A DNA stretch of 64,000 nt. Origin: JBGAJN01 sp044224905 (GTDB lineage: Bacteria; Verrucomicrobiota; Verrucomicrobiia; Limisphaerales; JBGAJN01). Positions 27,317 through 36,100 of this stretch are shown one piece after another. The stretch covers positions 2,046,001 to 2,110,000 of the forward strand of contig JBGAJN010000001.1 of assembly GCA_044224905.1 (NCBI GenBank). Direction: 5' to 3'. How positions within the stretch are numbered: position 1 is the first letter of the stretch; each line of letters begins with the position of its first letter. Position numbers and translations under genes: made by a program. The notes under the pieces were generated by a model. That model saw only the letters and a program-made list of their open reading frames with translations. It was not told where the DNA came from and made no database searches.

Positions 27317-28240
27317 TTACGGCGCAACCGCACGGTAGATGCGCTGAGTCACAGCCGTTGCGTCGATGAAAGATTGAATGGAGTTGGAGGTTTGCGGAGG
27401 GAAATTGGTCAGTAGGAACCATTCATTATTTGCCAGCACGGGCCGGTACTCGATTCGATGGCTCTGGTTGGATGGGAATCGCATTGTGAGGCGCGTTCCC
27501 GCATCAGTTTGCTCGATCGCCAGAATAGTCGGAGTTGTAACGTATTCCACGACGAGCGTTGGTCGCGATGACGCGGGGATATACTCGCGGCTGCCGAACC
27601 GCCGCGCCGTGCCAAAGGAGGCTTCATCCAGACTCCTGAGCATCCAGCCGAAATTCGTGGCTGACGAGTTCAACCACGCCTGCACGTCTGCGACGAGGTT
27701 CGCTGTGGACGGGAAGGTGTAAGAACCGCTGAGTCCTACGGGGACTGTTGAACTGTTCATGTCAACAACATCGAATCCATTGCTGCCGCCGGGAGCGGCC
27801 CACAATTCGCCTCCGTGAAATCGTGAGTTCCACGTAGCCTCATTGGGCTCTGCGGGCGCGCCTCCGCCCGTGCCACTCTGCACCCCTTCGCCCCAGTCAC
27901 GCAGCATTCGCCGAAGAGCAAAGGTGGATGGCTCGGCGCCGCCGGCGGGTGTTTTGACCACTTCGATTGTCAACGTGGCCCTCGTAATGTGCGCTCCTGA
28001 AGGGATCGCGGCGGCCAGATCGAACTTCATCAGTGCTCGCGCGCGGGCGGTGTCGATGGCCCGGTTGCGTCCGGCAACGAGGCTGGATTGCCCCGAGTTG
28101 AAGTCCGGTTCCTTCTCGAACAGGGACGCGTCGGCCACGGGCGTCAGTTCCACGAACGCGGCTGGCAACGGCGCGACTAAAACGAACAGGGCGAATGCCG
28201 ACATCGAGAATTCAAGCGCACGTCGACCGGTGAAATGCAT
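27317..28240 (-). CDS. Secreted DNRLRE-domain protein
   Basis: About 307 residues from ATG 28240 (MHFTGRRALEFSMSAFALFV, a signal peptide ending near PAA). The main body is a DNRLRE-type beta-sandwich: FVELTPVADASLFEKEPDFN, RALMKFDLAAAIPSGAHITR, FALRRMLRDWGEG, ATWNSRFHGG, RPTLVVEYV. It is followed by a short C-terminal beta domain (LRFxSNQSHRIEYRPVL type). DNRLRE domains are found in secreted and cell-wall proteins as structural or carbohydrate-associated modules. The open frame extends upstream to 28420 but crosses a terminator hairpin, so the later start is chosen. It lies downstream of the PhoX-like gene. Confidence 0.75.
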   Translation of the reverse strand: MHFTGRRALEFSMSAFALFVLVAPLPAAFVELTPVADASLFEKEPDFNSGQSSLVAGRNRAIDTARARALMKFDLAAAIPSGAHITRATLTIEVVKTPAGGAEPSTFALRRMLRDWGEGVQSGTGGGAPAEPNEATWNSRFHGGELWAAPGGSNGFDVVDMNSSTVPVGLSGSYTFPSTANLVADVQAWLNSSATNFGWMLRSLDEASFGTARRFGSREYIPASSRPTLVVEYVTTPTILAIEQTDAGTRLTMRFPSNQSHRIEYRPVLANNEWFLLTNFPPQTSNSIQSFIDATAVTQRIYRAVAP

Positions 28241-28354
28241 GAGGTAAAAGTTGTCAGCTCGCTGTGGCGATTTGGTGGCAACCACGAAAAATGCGCGTAG
28301 CCATTTCCAGAGATTTAGATCGTGACTTCGGAGCTGGAGCGCAGGCCCGTACGG

Positions 28355-28391
28355 GAAAACCCCTTCCGCCGCGCGAGGCGACGGAAGGGGG
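28355..28391 (-). terminator. Rho-independent terminator of PhoX-like gene
   Basis: CCCCTTCCG (28360-28368) pairs with CGGAAGGGG (28382-28390) around a GC-rich loop. On the minus strand the hairpin is followed by TTTTCCC. It lies about 30 bases beyond the stop of the minus-strand gene at 28421-29944. Confidence 0.8.
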
Positions 28392-28420
28392 ACAACACCA
28401 ACTGAACTTACACCCGACAA

Positions 28421-29944
28421 TTAGCTCTTGCGGCGAAAGCGCTTGGCGATCAGGCCCAGCACGCCAATACCCAGCAACGCGTAGGTCGAGGGCTCAGGCA
28501 CCGGAGTCATCAAGAGCAACTGGCCTTCTTGAACTGCGCCAGGGAGTGCGGAAGCCGTGTGAACCTGTGCATCCAAGAGGTAGGCCTTGTAGCCAAGGAT
28601 GTCGCTGACATCGATGATGCCGGAGGCTTCCTCGTCGTTGTTGAATATGGCACCGCCTGTCGGAGCGAACAAACTCGACTTGAAGGCAGCCGCTTCCACG
28701 AGAGTGTCCGTGGCGATATCATACTCATAAATCTTGGAGAAGCGGTTGTTACCACCCGGGTCTTCCTGGAGCATGATTTTTCCATCCGCGCCCACGCTGA
28801 TGTTGTCGAACATGACTTGGCCTTCGGAGCCATCCAGCACCGCACTGATAGTGCCGCCATTTTCCGGATTGTTGATGTCGGCGAAGCGCATCCGGTAAAG
28901 ACGGCTGGAACCAGTGGCCGAGGCGGTGGTCACGAAGTAGAAGTCGTTCGGGTTGCTGGGATCCCACGCACCGTCTTCCGGGCGATTGAAGTTCATCACG
29001 CCGTTGTTCGTGCTATTCGCGTTCACTTGGGTGCCGGTCAAGTTGGCGACGTTGCCCTTGTTGAACATGGTGAAGGTGCCGTTGACACCGGCTCCGCCAT
29101 TGGTCTCTTGATTGAAGCCGGTGACCTGTACGCCGAAGAGATTACCGCCGACGAGGCCGGCCTTCTCGACGTCATTGCCCACCGCCTGCTTGTTCCCGAC
29201 GTACATGTAAACCTGGCCTTCTGTCGCGTTGTCATCCATGCCAATCACAATGGTCTTGGTCTGCGCAAATGGGCTGGCCACGGCATTCTCCCACGAGAAC
29301 TTGCCGAGGTGCGGAAGCTGGTAGGTGGTGCCCGCCGAGGGACCGGTAATGATGTGCCCGAACGCCCGTCCGTCCGTCCCGGCTTCTTCACCGTTCAAGA
29401 ATATTCTGTTCGCCGTGCCGAGACCGCCAAATTGAAAGGCCGATTGCGGCGCCAGGTCAGAGGAGCAGAAACGATTGAACGCATAAGCGGGGCCTGCCGC
29501 GGTCGACGCCGGGAGGAAGCTGCTCGTGCCGGTGTCCCACAGCGAAATCTGTTGAATATGATCCGTGATGCTCTGGACGGCGAACGTATTTTTGTCGATG
29601 ACCCAACGCGAAACAAGGGCACCATTGGTGCCGTGGGCGCGATTGATGCCAGTCCCCGTACTCAGCTCGTGGGACATCAGCGCTGTAAATGTGCCATTGC
29701 CGTTGTCGAACGCGCCGAGACCGTCGGGGATGCCTACCATCTGAGGAAGGCTGAAGTTGGTCGCATCCGCCACCGAGCGGATCGAGGTGAAGTTAAACGT
29801 CGAGGATGACAGGTAAGGTGCGATCGTTGTGGTCGCGCCCAGGAAATCCGCTGCCGTCGCCACCGATTGACCGAGGAGCGCCATTCCCGCGCCGCAGAGC
29901 AGCGCCAGGAACTTCCGTTCGTGTTTAGGGGAGTTTGTTTTCAT
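28421..29944 (-). CDS. PhoX-like (DUF839) phosphatase-family protein with PEP-CTERM anchor
   Basis: A 507-residue exported protein. The signal peptide (KFLALLCGAGMALLGQSVAT) is followed by a beta-propeller with PhoX/DUF839 features: GAFDNGNGTFTALMSHELS, NRFCSSDLAPQSAF, FLNGEEAGTDGRAFGHI, FNRPEDGAWDPSNP and MFDNISVGADGKIMLQEDPG. PhoX enzymes are Ca/Fe phosphatases, and the acidic and Cys residues in these motifs fit metal binding. The C-terminus is a PEP-CTERM signal (VPEPSTYALLGIGVLGLIA then KRFRRKS), so it is probably displayed at the surface. It is divergent from a PhoD-type phosphatase. Enzymatic activity is inferred from family only. Confidence 0.82.
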   Translation of the reverse strand: MKTNSPKHERKFLALLCGAGMALLGQSVATAADFLGATTTIAPYLSSSTFNFTSIRSVADATNFSLPQMVGIPDGLGAFDNGNGTFTALMSHELSTGTGINRAHGTNGALVSRWVIDKNTFAVQSITDHIQQISLWDTGTSSFLPASTAAGPAYAFNRFCSSDLAPQSAFQFGGLGTANRIFLNGEEAGTDGRAFGHIITGPSAGTTYQLPHLGKFSWENAVASPFAQTKTIVIGMDDNATEGQVYMYVGNKQAVGNDVEKAGLVGGNLFGVQVTGFNQETNGGAGVNGTFTMFNKGNVANLTGTQVNANSTNNGVMNFNRPEDGAWDPSNPNDFYFVTTASATGSSRLYRMRFADINNPENGGTISAVLDGSEGQVMFDNISVGADGKIMLQEDPGGNNRFSKIYEYDIATDTLVEAAAFKSSLFAPTGGAIFNNDEEASGIIDVSDILGYKAYLLDAQVHTASALPGAVQEGQLLLMTPVPEPSTYALLGIGVLGLIAKRFRRKS

Positions 29945-30283
29945 GATGTTTTGATTGCTGTAGGGGTATTCGCTTTGATTTGGATTTTTGAACTGCTCTA
30001 AAAATTGCTCAAACCGAAGCGACTCTGAACCACCTCTGTTACATCCGTGCGGCGCTAGGGAAACGATCCTCTAAAGGTTTGGTGACGCCGGTTGGTGTTT
30101 GCGCATTCGCGTTCTGTTACCGGGTGAAACCGTGTTGGGTGTGGTAGGCCCTACGTCTGCTGTAGGATTTTAACCGGATTGACACTGCGCGGTCTCGGGT
30201 TCGTAACCAAACGTTCCCAGCTTTGCGTCGTCTCGTTGCGGTCGTTTGTCCGAATCACCAACATCAGAAAACCGAAAACAAAA
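29945..30283. promoter_or_regulatory. Divergent promoter region between PhoX-like and PhoD-like genes
   Basis: About 340 bases separate the two phosphatase starts. CTGTTAC occurs twice (30036-30042 and 30114-30120), 78 bases apart; the motif resembles half of a Pho box, but the 11-base spacing of tandem half sites is absent, so PhoB control is only a suggestion. The far right has no strong ribosome site before ATG 30284. No gene is seen in the region itself. Confidence 0.35.
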
Positions 30284-32857
30284 ATGCATCACGCCCATCT
30301 TTCTAAACCAACTAAGCTGACCGGCGTCGCCGTCGGTCTTGCCAGTCTCTTACTCAGTGCCTCGTTTACGCTTGCGCAGCAACCTGGCGCCGCCGTGCCG
30401 GACCTGAACTTTCTCGGGGTCGCCGCTGGTGACGCCTCCACCTCGGACGTCGTCCTCTGGACTCGCGCTCTCGATACCAATTCCCCCGTCGCGACAGCGC
30501 TGAACGCCGTGGTCGCCACCGACACGAACTTCACTTCCGGCGTGCTCGCGTTCCCGGTCTCGACCGACGCGACGAAGGACTACACCGCGAAAGTGATCGC
30601 CTCAAACCTCGTCGCCGGGACGCGCTACTACTACCGTTTCGTCAACCCGGCCAATCCGGCCAACGCCAGCATCATCGGCACCTTCAAGACCGCCCCGGCG
30701 GCCAATGCCGCCGTGGCAGTGAAGTTCGGTTTCAGTGGCGATAACGACGGGCTGATGCGGCCGTATGCGCTCGCAAGCACATTGCCGGCGGCGGCGCTGG
30801 ATTTCTATGTCAACCTCGGTGACGTGATCTACGAGAACGCGAGCAACGTGCGCGGCAACATCGGACAATCCTACACGAACTCACCGTCGGTGACGCTCTC
30901 GGGTGATTCAGCGAGCAAGAACGGCGTTCCCGTCGGCGGCACCACCTTCGCCACACGGGCGCAACTCAAGGCCGACTACGAGAAAAAGTATCGCGAGAAT
31001 TTCCTGCCGGTGAACCTTGGTGGACAGAACTGCCTTCAGGACCTCTACCGTGCCCAAGGCAACTATACCACGTGGGACAACCATGAACTCGGCAACCGCC
31101 AATACATCAACGGTGGCGCGGCGCCCGGTGGATCCGTGGGCGGACCGGCCGGCAATGACATGCCGACTGGTCGAGGCGTCGATGCGCGCGACAATGGAGC
31201 CGGCAACATCGGCAACACCAATGACGTGAACACGACCGGCGACTTCATGAACCGCTCGATCGGATTTCAAACCCTGCAGAACGTGTTTTTGAGCTACCAG
31301 CCGATCGCCGACCGTGGTTTCATCAACGCTCCCGCCGACTCCCGCAGCGATAGCACGCCGCCCCTCTTTCTCGCGCGGCAATGGGGACAGAACGCGATCT
31401 ACATCAACACCGACACGCGCTCCTACCGCGACCTACGCCTGAAGACCACCAATGGCGCAGCCGATGATACGGGCCCTCGCGCGGCGAACACGAACCGCAC
31501 CATGCTCGGCGCCACCCAGCTCGCGTGGCTGAAGCAAACGCTGCTCACCGCTCAGACTGCCGGTATATCGTGGAAGTTCGTCTCCGTCTCCGACCCCCTT
31601 GACCAGCTCGGTCCCATCGCCGGCACGCTCGCTGTCTCCAACACGATCACATCCGTCAACAACGACGGCGGCAAGTCCTGGATGGGCGGCTACCGCGCCG
31701 AACGCAACGACCTCCTCAAATTCATCGCCGACAATGGTATCAAAAACGTCGTCTTCCTCGCCACTGACGACCACCAGAACCGCGTGAACGAACTCCTCTA
31801 CTCGCCCACCGGTCAGACCGAGAATCAGGCAAGCTACGTGCGCGTGCCTCACTGCTTCACAATTGTCGACGGCCCGCTTGGCGCGACCGGCCCCGATACG
31901 ATCACGGATCACAGTTTCTCGAACATCCAAGCCATCGCCAGCGGTCTGGCCAATGCCCAGAGCGCGGCCGGCCTAGATCCCGTCGGCCTTGATCCCGCGT
32001 ATCCTGGTCTGTTCAATGTGGTGCGCGAAGGCGACGCCGGTGCCGACACGACCCGTCAGCCGATCGACTTCTATTCGCCCGACACGTTCAACTACACCAC
32101 GCTCGAAGTCAGCGCCGATGGAAAAACCCTCACGGTGAAATCCGTGGGCATCAACTCCACCACGCAGAACTCGGCCAGCGAATACAGCACCAACAACCCG
32201 GCACGCGAGATTCTCAGCTTCCAGATCGATGCGAACCCCGAGCCCGCGTTCACGTCCTGCCCCGGCGCCCTCGTCGTAACGAACGACGCTGGTCAGTGCT
32301 CCGCGTTAGTCACGCTTCCTGTGGCCGCTTCGGGCCGGCCCGCGCCCGTGGTCACCTGCACCATCGGCGGCAATGTTATCGACTCACCGTTCACCTTCCC
32401 CAAGGGGACGACCGCAGTGAACTGCACCGCGTCGAACTACCTCGGTATTGCCACATGCAGCTTCACGGTGACGGTGGTCGATGGCGAAGCCCCGGTGGCC
32501 TCGGCTGTCCGCACTCGTCCGTCTCGCGGCGGCGAGCGTGAGGGCAAAGGCGAACGTGAGGAAAGCGGCGACGACGTTTACTACGTGCTTCAAGCCAGCG
32601 ACAACTGCGACAGCTCGAATCTGCAAATCTACGTGAAGGATTCAGCACAGGGCGACTGCGGCGGCGCGTTCGCGGCCGGCCCCTACGCTCCCGGCACCAA
32701 GGTCAGCCTCGCACGGGTCGGTTCCAAGCCGAGTGTCAAGCGCGGCGAGGACGGCGTGGCGGCCAAGATCAAGACCGTGGGCAACCCGGTGTTAGTCGTA
32801 ACCGATGCGTCTGGCAACACCGCCTGCGTCCGGATTTCCGTCCCGAAAAAAGACTGA
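30284..32857 (+). CDS. PhoD-type alkaline phosphatase with C-terminal HYR domain
   Basis: An 857-residue exported protein from ATG 30284. The signal region (GVAVGLASLLLSASFTLAQ) is followed by the PhoD N-terminal beta domain (FLGVAAGDASTSDVVLWTRA, SNLVAGTRYYYRF). The PhoD metallophosphatase core comes next, with NLGDVIYEN (metal Asp), YTTWDNHELGN, NTDTRSYRDLR and VVFLATDDHQNRVNELLY. Residues about 680-760 form a hyalin-repeat (HYR) beta domain with paired Cys. A highly charged insert (RGGEREGKGEREESGDD) interrupts its continuation. PhoD enzymes are Ca/Fe phosphodiesterase-monoesterases used to scavenge phosphate. No PEP-CTERM is present. A strong terminator follows. Confidence 0.88.
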   Translation: MHHAHLSKPTKLTGVAVGLASLLLSASFTLAQQPGAAVPDLNFLGVAAGDASTSDVVLWTRALDTNSPVATALNAVVATDTNFTSGVLAFPVSTDATKDYTAKVIASNLVAGTRYYYRFVNPANPANASIIGTFKTAPAANAAVAVKFGFSGDNDGLMRPYALASTLPAAALDFYVNLGDVIYENASNVRGNIGQSYTNSPSVTLSGDSASKNGVPVGGTTFATRAQLKADYEKKYRENFLPVNLGGQNCLQDLYRAQGNYTTWDNHELGNRQYINGGAAPGGSVGGPAGNDMPTGRGVDARDNGAGNIGNTNDVNTTGDFMNRSIGFQTLQNVFLSYQPIADRGFINAPADSRSDSTPPLFLARQWGQNAIYINTDTRSYRDLRLKTTNGAADDTGPRAANTNRTMLGATQLAWLKQTLLTAQTAGISWKFVSVSDPLDQLGPIAGTLAVSNTITSVNNDGGKSWMGGYRAERNDLLKFIADNGIKNVVFLATDDHQNRVNELLYSPTGQTENQASYVRVPHCFTIVDGPLGATGPDTITDHSFSNIQAIASGLANAQSAAGLDPVGLDPAYPGLFNVVREGDAGADTTRQPIDFYSPDTFNYTTLEVSADGKTLTVKSVGINSTTQNSASEYSTNNPAREILSFQIDANPEPAFTSCPGALVVTNDAGQCSALVTLPVAASGRPAPVVTCTIGGNVIDSPFTFPKGTTAVNCTASNYLGIATCSFTVTVVDGEAPVASAVRTRPSRGGEREGKGEREESGDDVYYVLQASDNCDSSNLQIYVKDSAQGDCGGAFAAGPYAPGTKVSLARVGSKPSVKRGEDGVAAKIKTVGNPVLVVTDASGNTACVRISVPKKD

Positions 32858-32903
32858 TCTGCTCAAACAAAGTCGTCGCGACTGTCCGCAATCGAAACGA
32901 TAC

Positions 32904-32940
32904 CACGCGCCCAGTGTCACAACTGGGCGCGTGCTTTTTT
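32904..32940 (+). terminator. Rho-independent terminator of PhoD-like gene
   Basis: A perfect 12-bp stem, CACGCGCCCAGT (32904-32915) with ACTGGGCGCGTG (32922-32933), encloses the loop GTCACA and is followed by CTTTTTT. It lies 46 bases beyond the plus-strand stop at 32857, one of the clearest terminators in the window. Confidence 0.92.
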
Positions 32941-33002
32941 ACCCGTCAAGCCTTCCGTGGCTTCCGAGTTTCTTGATCAGTCCCAACTAACGGAGGTAAA
33001 TT

Positions 33003-33542
33003 ATTCTTCGCGGGCCCGCCCCGAGCAACAACCTGCCGTGTATCGCGGTGCTTTGGGACGATTGGGAAACTGAGTCGGTTGGGTCGGATTCTGTTTATTA
33101 TAAAACAGTGGGAACGGCTGGTACTCGGCAGTTTATCGTTCAGTGGAACAAAGTCATTCCGGTCAACGGAGCGGGTACCGACCCCTTCACATTCCAAGCG
33201 CGTCTATTTGAGGGCAGCAATCAGATTCTTCTGTCCCACTTCGACGTTGTTGTCGCGGATGATCCCAGTTACAGCAATGATGCGTTTGCCACCGTCGGGA
33301 TTCGCGACGCTTTCGGTCAAATTAACAATCGCGATCTGCTATGGTCACACAATCAGTCGATTATCAGCAACGGCGAGAGCATTCTCTTCACGCGGCCGAA
33401 CCACGCGCCCATTGCTGCTGCCGATACCGTCACAACGCTGGAGCACACCCCGGTCGTCATCAACCTGCTGGCTAACGACAGTGATGCCGACGGCAATGTT
33501 TTGAGGATTACCTCCACCACGCAGGTGGGACGATCGTGCTGA
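33003..33542 (+). pseudogene. Fragment of a large secreted Ig/cadherin-like protein
   Basis: The frame reads GPAPSNNLPCIAVLWDDWET and continues FQARLFEGSNQILLSHFDVV and NHAPIAAADTVTTLEHTPVV, then INLLANDSDADGNVLRITST. This is typical of a middle piece of giant bacterial surface proteins with Ig- or cadherin-like repeats. No ATG or signal peptide precedes it, since the frame is open before the first GTG at 33048. At the 3' end the frame shifts: the next frame would read GGTIVL as expected of the repeat, and both frames end within 30 bases. It is a relic with both ends lost, sitting just before the GT-PHP gene. Confidence 0.7.
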
Positions 33543-33573
33543 GGAGGTGAAATGCAATTCTGCAACTCGACGC

Positions 33574-35559
33574 TCAGATGCCGGCAACCGCAGCGACACC
33601 AGCAAAAGGAAGGATGCTTCCCGCCGGCTCGCGGTGATCCGCCTTCAAAGCCGTCACCGTGCGTTCGCCGCGATAAAGCGTGATCGAAACATCCTTGTTG
33701 AGCCGGATGCATTCCTTGATCGCGTCGGGGTCCTTGGCGCAATAGAGGAGTGTCTTCCACGAGTAGATGTGCTTCGGTTTGTGCAAATCGCTGTTCGCGA
33801 TAAAAGGCAAGCGCTTCAATCCAATCGGGGTGAAAATATTATCGCGGTTGGCAATCTCCCACGCGTCGATCAACGGCGCGAAGGTCTCCTGATTCTCCCA
33901 CAGGAACAGCGTGTTCTTTCCCCATTCGCTTTTCATGATGTGCGGGTGCGAGGCGATCGCCAGCCCTCCCTGAGCGTGTATCTGTGCGATGGTTTCCGGG
34001 AGATCGAGGTCGGCGCGGATCGGCGCTTTCAAATCGACGCCAAGCAGGTGAGCGGAGGATTTTTTGCTGAGGCCGTCCTTGTTGAACTCCATGCCGGTCA
34101 TGACGAGCATCCCGTATTTGCGCCAGGCACGTTTACGTTCGCGCTCGATAACTTCGAAATACTCGTCGAGCTGGTTGGGGCTCACCGTCATGTTGCTCAA
34201 GCGGCTGAGCTTGCCGATCAGCCGCCGCGGATCAGCGAGGTGATCGGTGATGCAAATGCAGTCGAACTCGTGCTTTCCGTAGAAATCCACCAATTCGGGC
34301 ACGGTGAGTTTTCCGTCGGAGTAATTGCTGTGAATGTGAAAATCACAGAGCAACATTTGTGAGTGACCGCTACCGACCCGCGGCTGTGCAACCGGCGAGG
34401 TCTTGACCGTGGGGATCGCGAAGAGTTTCGTGCGCCGTTCGGAAGGGTCCAGTCGGTCAGCCTCAAACAAAACCAACTCGGCGATCTTCAACGACGCATC
34501 CGGCCGGCTGACGCGCGTGAGATTCGCTCGCCATTCGGACCACAGTTGCCCCTTTTGCTTGAAGGCGTCCTCGACCAGCTCGCTGACCTCGCGATTGCGT
34601 TCCGCGATGGCGCCGAGCTTGAGGCTGCGAATCAACTCCGCATTGCCCTCTTCCTGTCCGGGAATCACTTGATTGACGATCATTGGGCATCGTGCCGCGA
34701 TGGCTTCTTGCACGGTCGCGCCGCCGGCTTTGCTGATCACGAGGTGATGATTCATCATCAGCTGGGGCATTTGATTGGTCCACCCGAGGATGTCCACACG
34801 GTCGGCAACGTCCCGCGTACGTTCGACAAGTTTGTCTTTTAACTCGGCGTCACGGCCGACGGTGATCGTCAGCTTGACGTTTTCAATTTCGAGCAATCGG
34901 TCGATGACCTTGCCGGCTTTTTTCTTGCCGGTGTTGATGATGTAAAGCACGCGGCGCTCGGTCGCCTTGGTCGGAACGGGAAGCTCTGTGTTCGCGCCCT
35001 CAACGAAAACGTGGTTCACCGGAAAGCCCAGTGTCTTGATCTTTTCTTTGGCGACGCCGCCACTGCGCATTACCTTCGCGGTCTCCTCGTTCGGAACGCA
35101 GAACAAATCGCTCGGCGCGCGGAACCATGCGGAGTTCACCGTGATCGAATCCGTTACGATGGTGATGAAGCGAAACGGGCGCTCCGCGTGATCGCGGAAA
35201 ATCTCCTGTATGACATGCGCGTAAACCGGATAGGTCGACACGACCACGTCGGGCTGCGTCTCGCGGAGAATATCGGCCAGCGCATTTTTCAAACGGGTGA
35301 GTCCACCGAGGTTCCGTCCGACGAACTCGGAGTTGTCGAGCAGGTTGTAGATGCCACCCCAAACGCTCGGCGCGTATTGCACAAGTCCGAGGTAGGATTT
35401 CTTGGCCAGCGTGTTCAGCGCGCCGTAGCTGGACTCGAACAGGTCGAGCACTTCGACTTGGGCTTCGTCCGAAATGAAATCGATCGCCGCGCTGAGGTTC
35501 CGCGCGGCTGCATTGTGGCCTTCCCCAAAACCTGCGGTCAAGATGAGCACCTTTTTCAT
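33574..35559 (-). CDS. Glycosyltransferase (MGDG synthase/UgtP-like) fused to PHP phosphoesterase
   Basis: About 661 residues in one frame. The N-terminal part (1-370) is a GT-B glycosyltransferase of the monogalactosyldiacylglycerol synthase type: VLILTAGFGEGHNAAARNLS, YPVYAHVIQEIF, DILGWTNQMPQLM and HHLVISKAGGATVQEAIAAR. The C-terminal part (from about 403) is a PHP-family metal phosphoesterase: LLCDFHIHSNYSDGKLTVPE, CICITDHLADP, MTGMEFN, GGLAIASHPHI and PFIANSDLHKPKHI. ATG 35559 (MKKVLILTAG) is chosen; the open frame continues upstream over the response-regulator gene. The N-terminus predicts transfer of a sugar to diacylglycerol at the membrane; the PHP substrate is unknown. The fusion is unusual. 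Confidence 0.85.
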   Translation of the reverse strand: MKKVLILTAGFGEGHNAAARNLSAAIDFISDEAQVEVLDLFESSYGALNTLAKKSYLGLVQYAPSVWGGIYNLLDNSEFVGRNLGGLTRLKNALADILRETQPDVVVSTYPVYAHVIQEIFRDHAERPFRFITIVTDSITVNSAWFRAPSDLFCVPNEETAKVMRSGGVAKEKIKTLGFPVNHVFVEGANTELPVPTKATERRVLYIINTGKKKAGKVIDRLLEIENVKLTITVGRDAELKDKLVERTRDVADRVDILGWTNQMPQLMMNHHLVISKAGGATVQEAIAARCPMIVNQVIPGQEEGNAELIRSLKLGAIAERNREVSELVEDAFKQKGQLWSEWRANLTRVSRPDASLKIAELVLFEADRLDPSERRTKLFAIPTVKTSPVAQPRVGSGHSQMLLCDFHIHSNYSDGKLTVPELVDFYGKHEFDCICITDHLADPRRLIGKLSRLSNMTVSPNQLDEYFEVIERERKRAWRKYGMLVMTGMEFNKDGLSKKSSAHLLGVDLKAPIRADLDLPETIAQIHAQGGLAIASHPHIMKSEWGKNTLFLWENQETFAPLIDAWEIANRDNIFTPIGLKRLPFIANSDLHKPKHIYSWKTLLYCAKDPDAIKECIRLNKDVSITLYRGERTVTALKADHREPAGSILPFAGVAAVAGI

Positions 35560-35710
35560 GTGCTCACAAACTATTGCGGCCATGTCACGCGGCCGTGTCG
35601 ACCAAGTGAAAACTTGTTCACAATCGTCCAGCCACTCCCAGCCTGCTGCTGTCACTCCAATGTAACCGGGGCGACGCGGCTTCGTCGCTGTAGCTCTCGA
35701 TATTGCACCA

Positions 35711-36100
35711 ATGCCAAAGCGAATACTCGTAGTCGACGACGAAGAAGATGTGACGCAGTTACTTGCCTTCAACCTGCGCCACGCGGGCTTCGAAGTGACG
35801 GTGGCCAACTCGGGAGAAGCGGGACTCACATCTGCCTTAGCCCAACTTCCGGACTTGATCCTGCTCGACGTGATGCTGCCCGAGATCGACGGCTTCTCGA
35901 TCTGCGAAATCCTCCGCCGGGAATACGCGACCCGTATCTCAATCATCCTGCTCACTGCGTGCGCGTCCGAAGATGCTCGCATCATCGGACTGCAACTTGG
36001 CGCCGACGATTACGTCGCCAAGCCCTTCAGTCCACGGGAACTCGTGCTGCGCGTGCAACGACTATTAGAGCGAGGTTCGTCTTCATTGGTTGTTCGATAA
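35711..36100 (+). CDS. Response regulator receiver domain protein (REC only)
   Basis: A 129-residue CheY-like receiver. It begins ILVVDDEEDVTQLLAFNLRH (acidic pair), has the phospho-acceptor Asp in LPDLILLDVMLPEIDGF (about residue 54), a Thr in IILLTACAS, and the Lys in DDYVAKPFSPRELV (about 107). In PhoB/OmpR regulators this is followed by a winged helix of about 95 residues, but here the frame ends at LLERGSSSLVVR. It is either a true single-domain regulator or the 5' part of a PhoB-like gene cut by decay of the island. It is divergent from the GT-PHP gene; no kinase lies nearby. Confidence 0.75.
   Translation: MPKRILVVDDEEDVTQLLAFNLRHAGFEVTVANSGEAGLTSALAQLPDLILLDVMLPEIDGFSICEILRREYATRISIILLTACASEDARIIGLQLGADDYVAKPFSPRELVLRVQRLLERGSSSLVVR

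Noticed and set aside
29945..30283. Pho boxes from two CTGTTAC words
   Set aside because: The words are 78 bases apart, whereas Pho boxes need repeats 11 bases apart.
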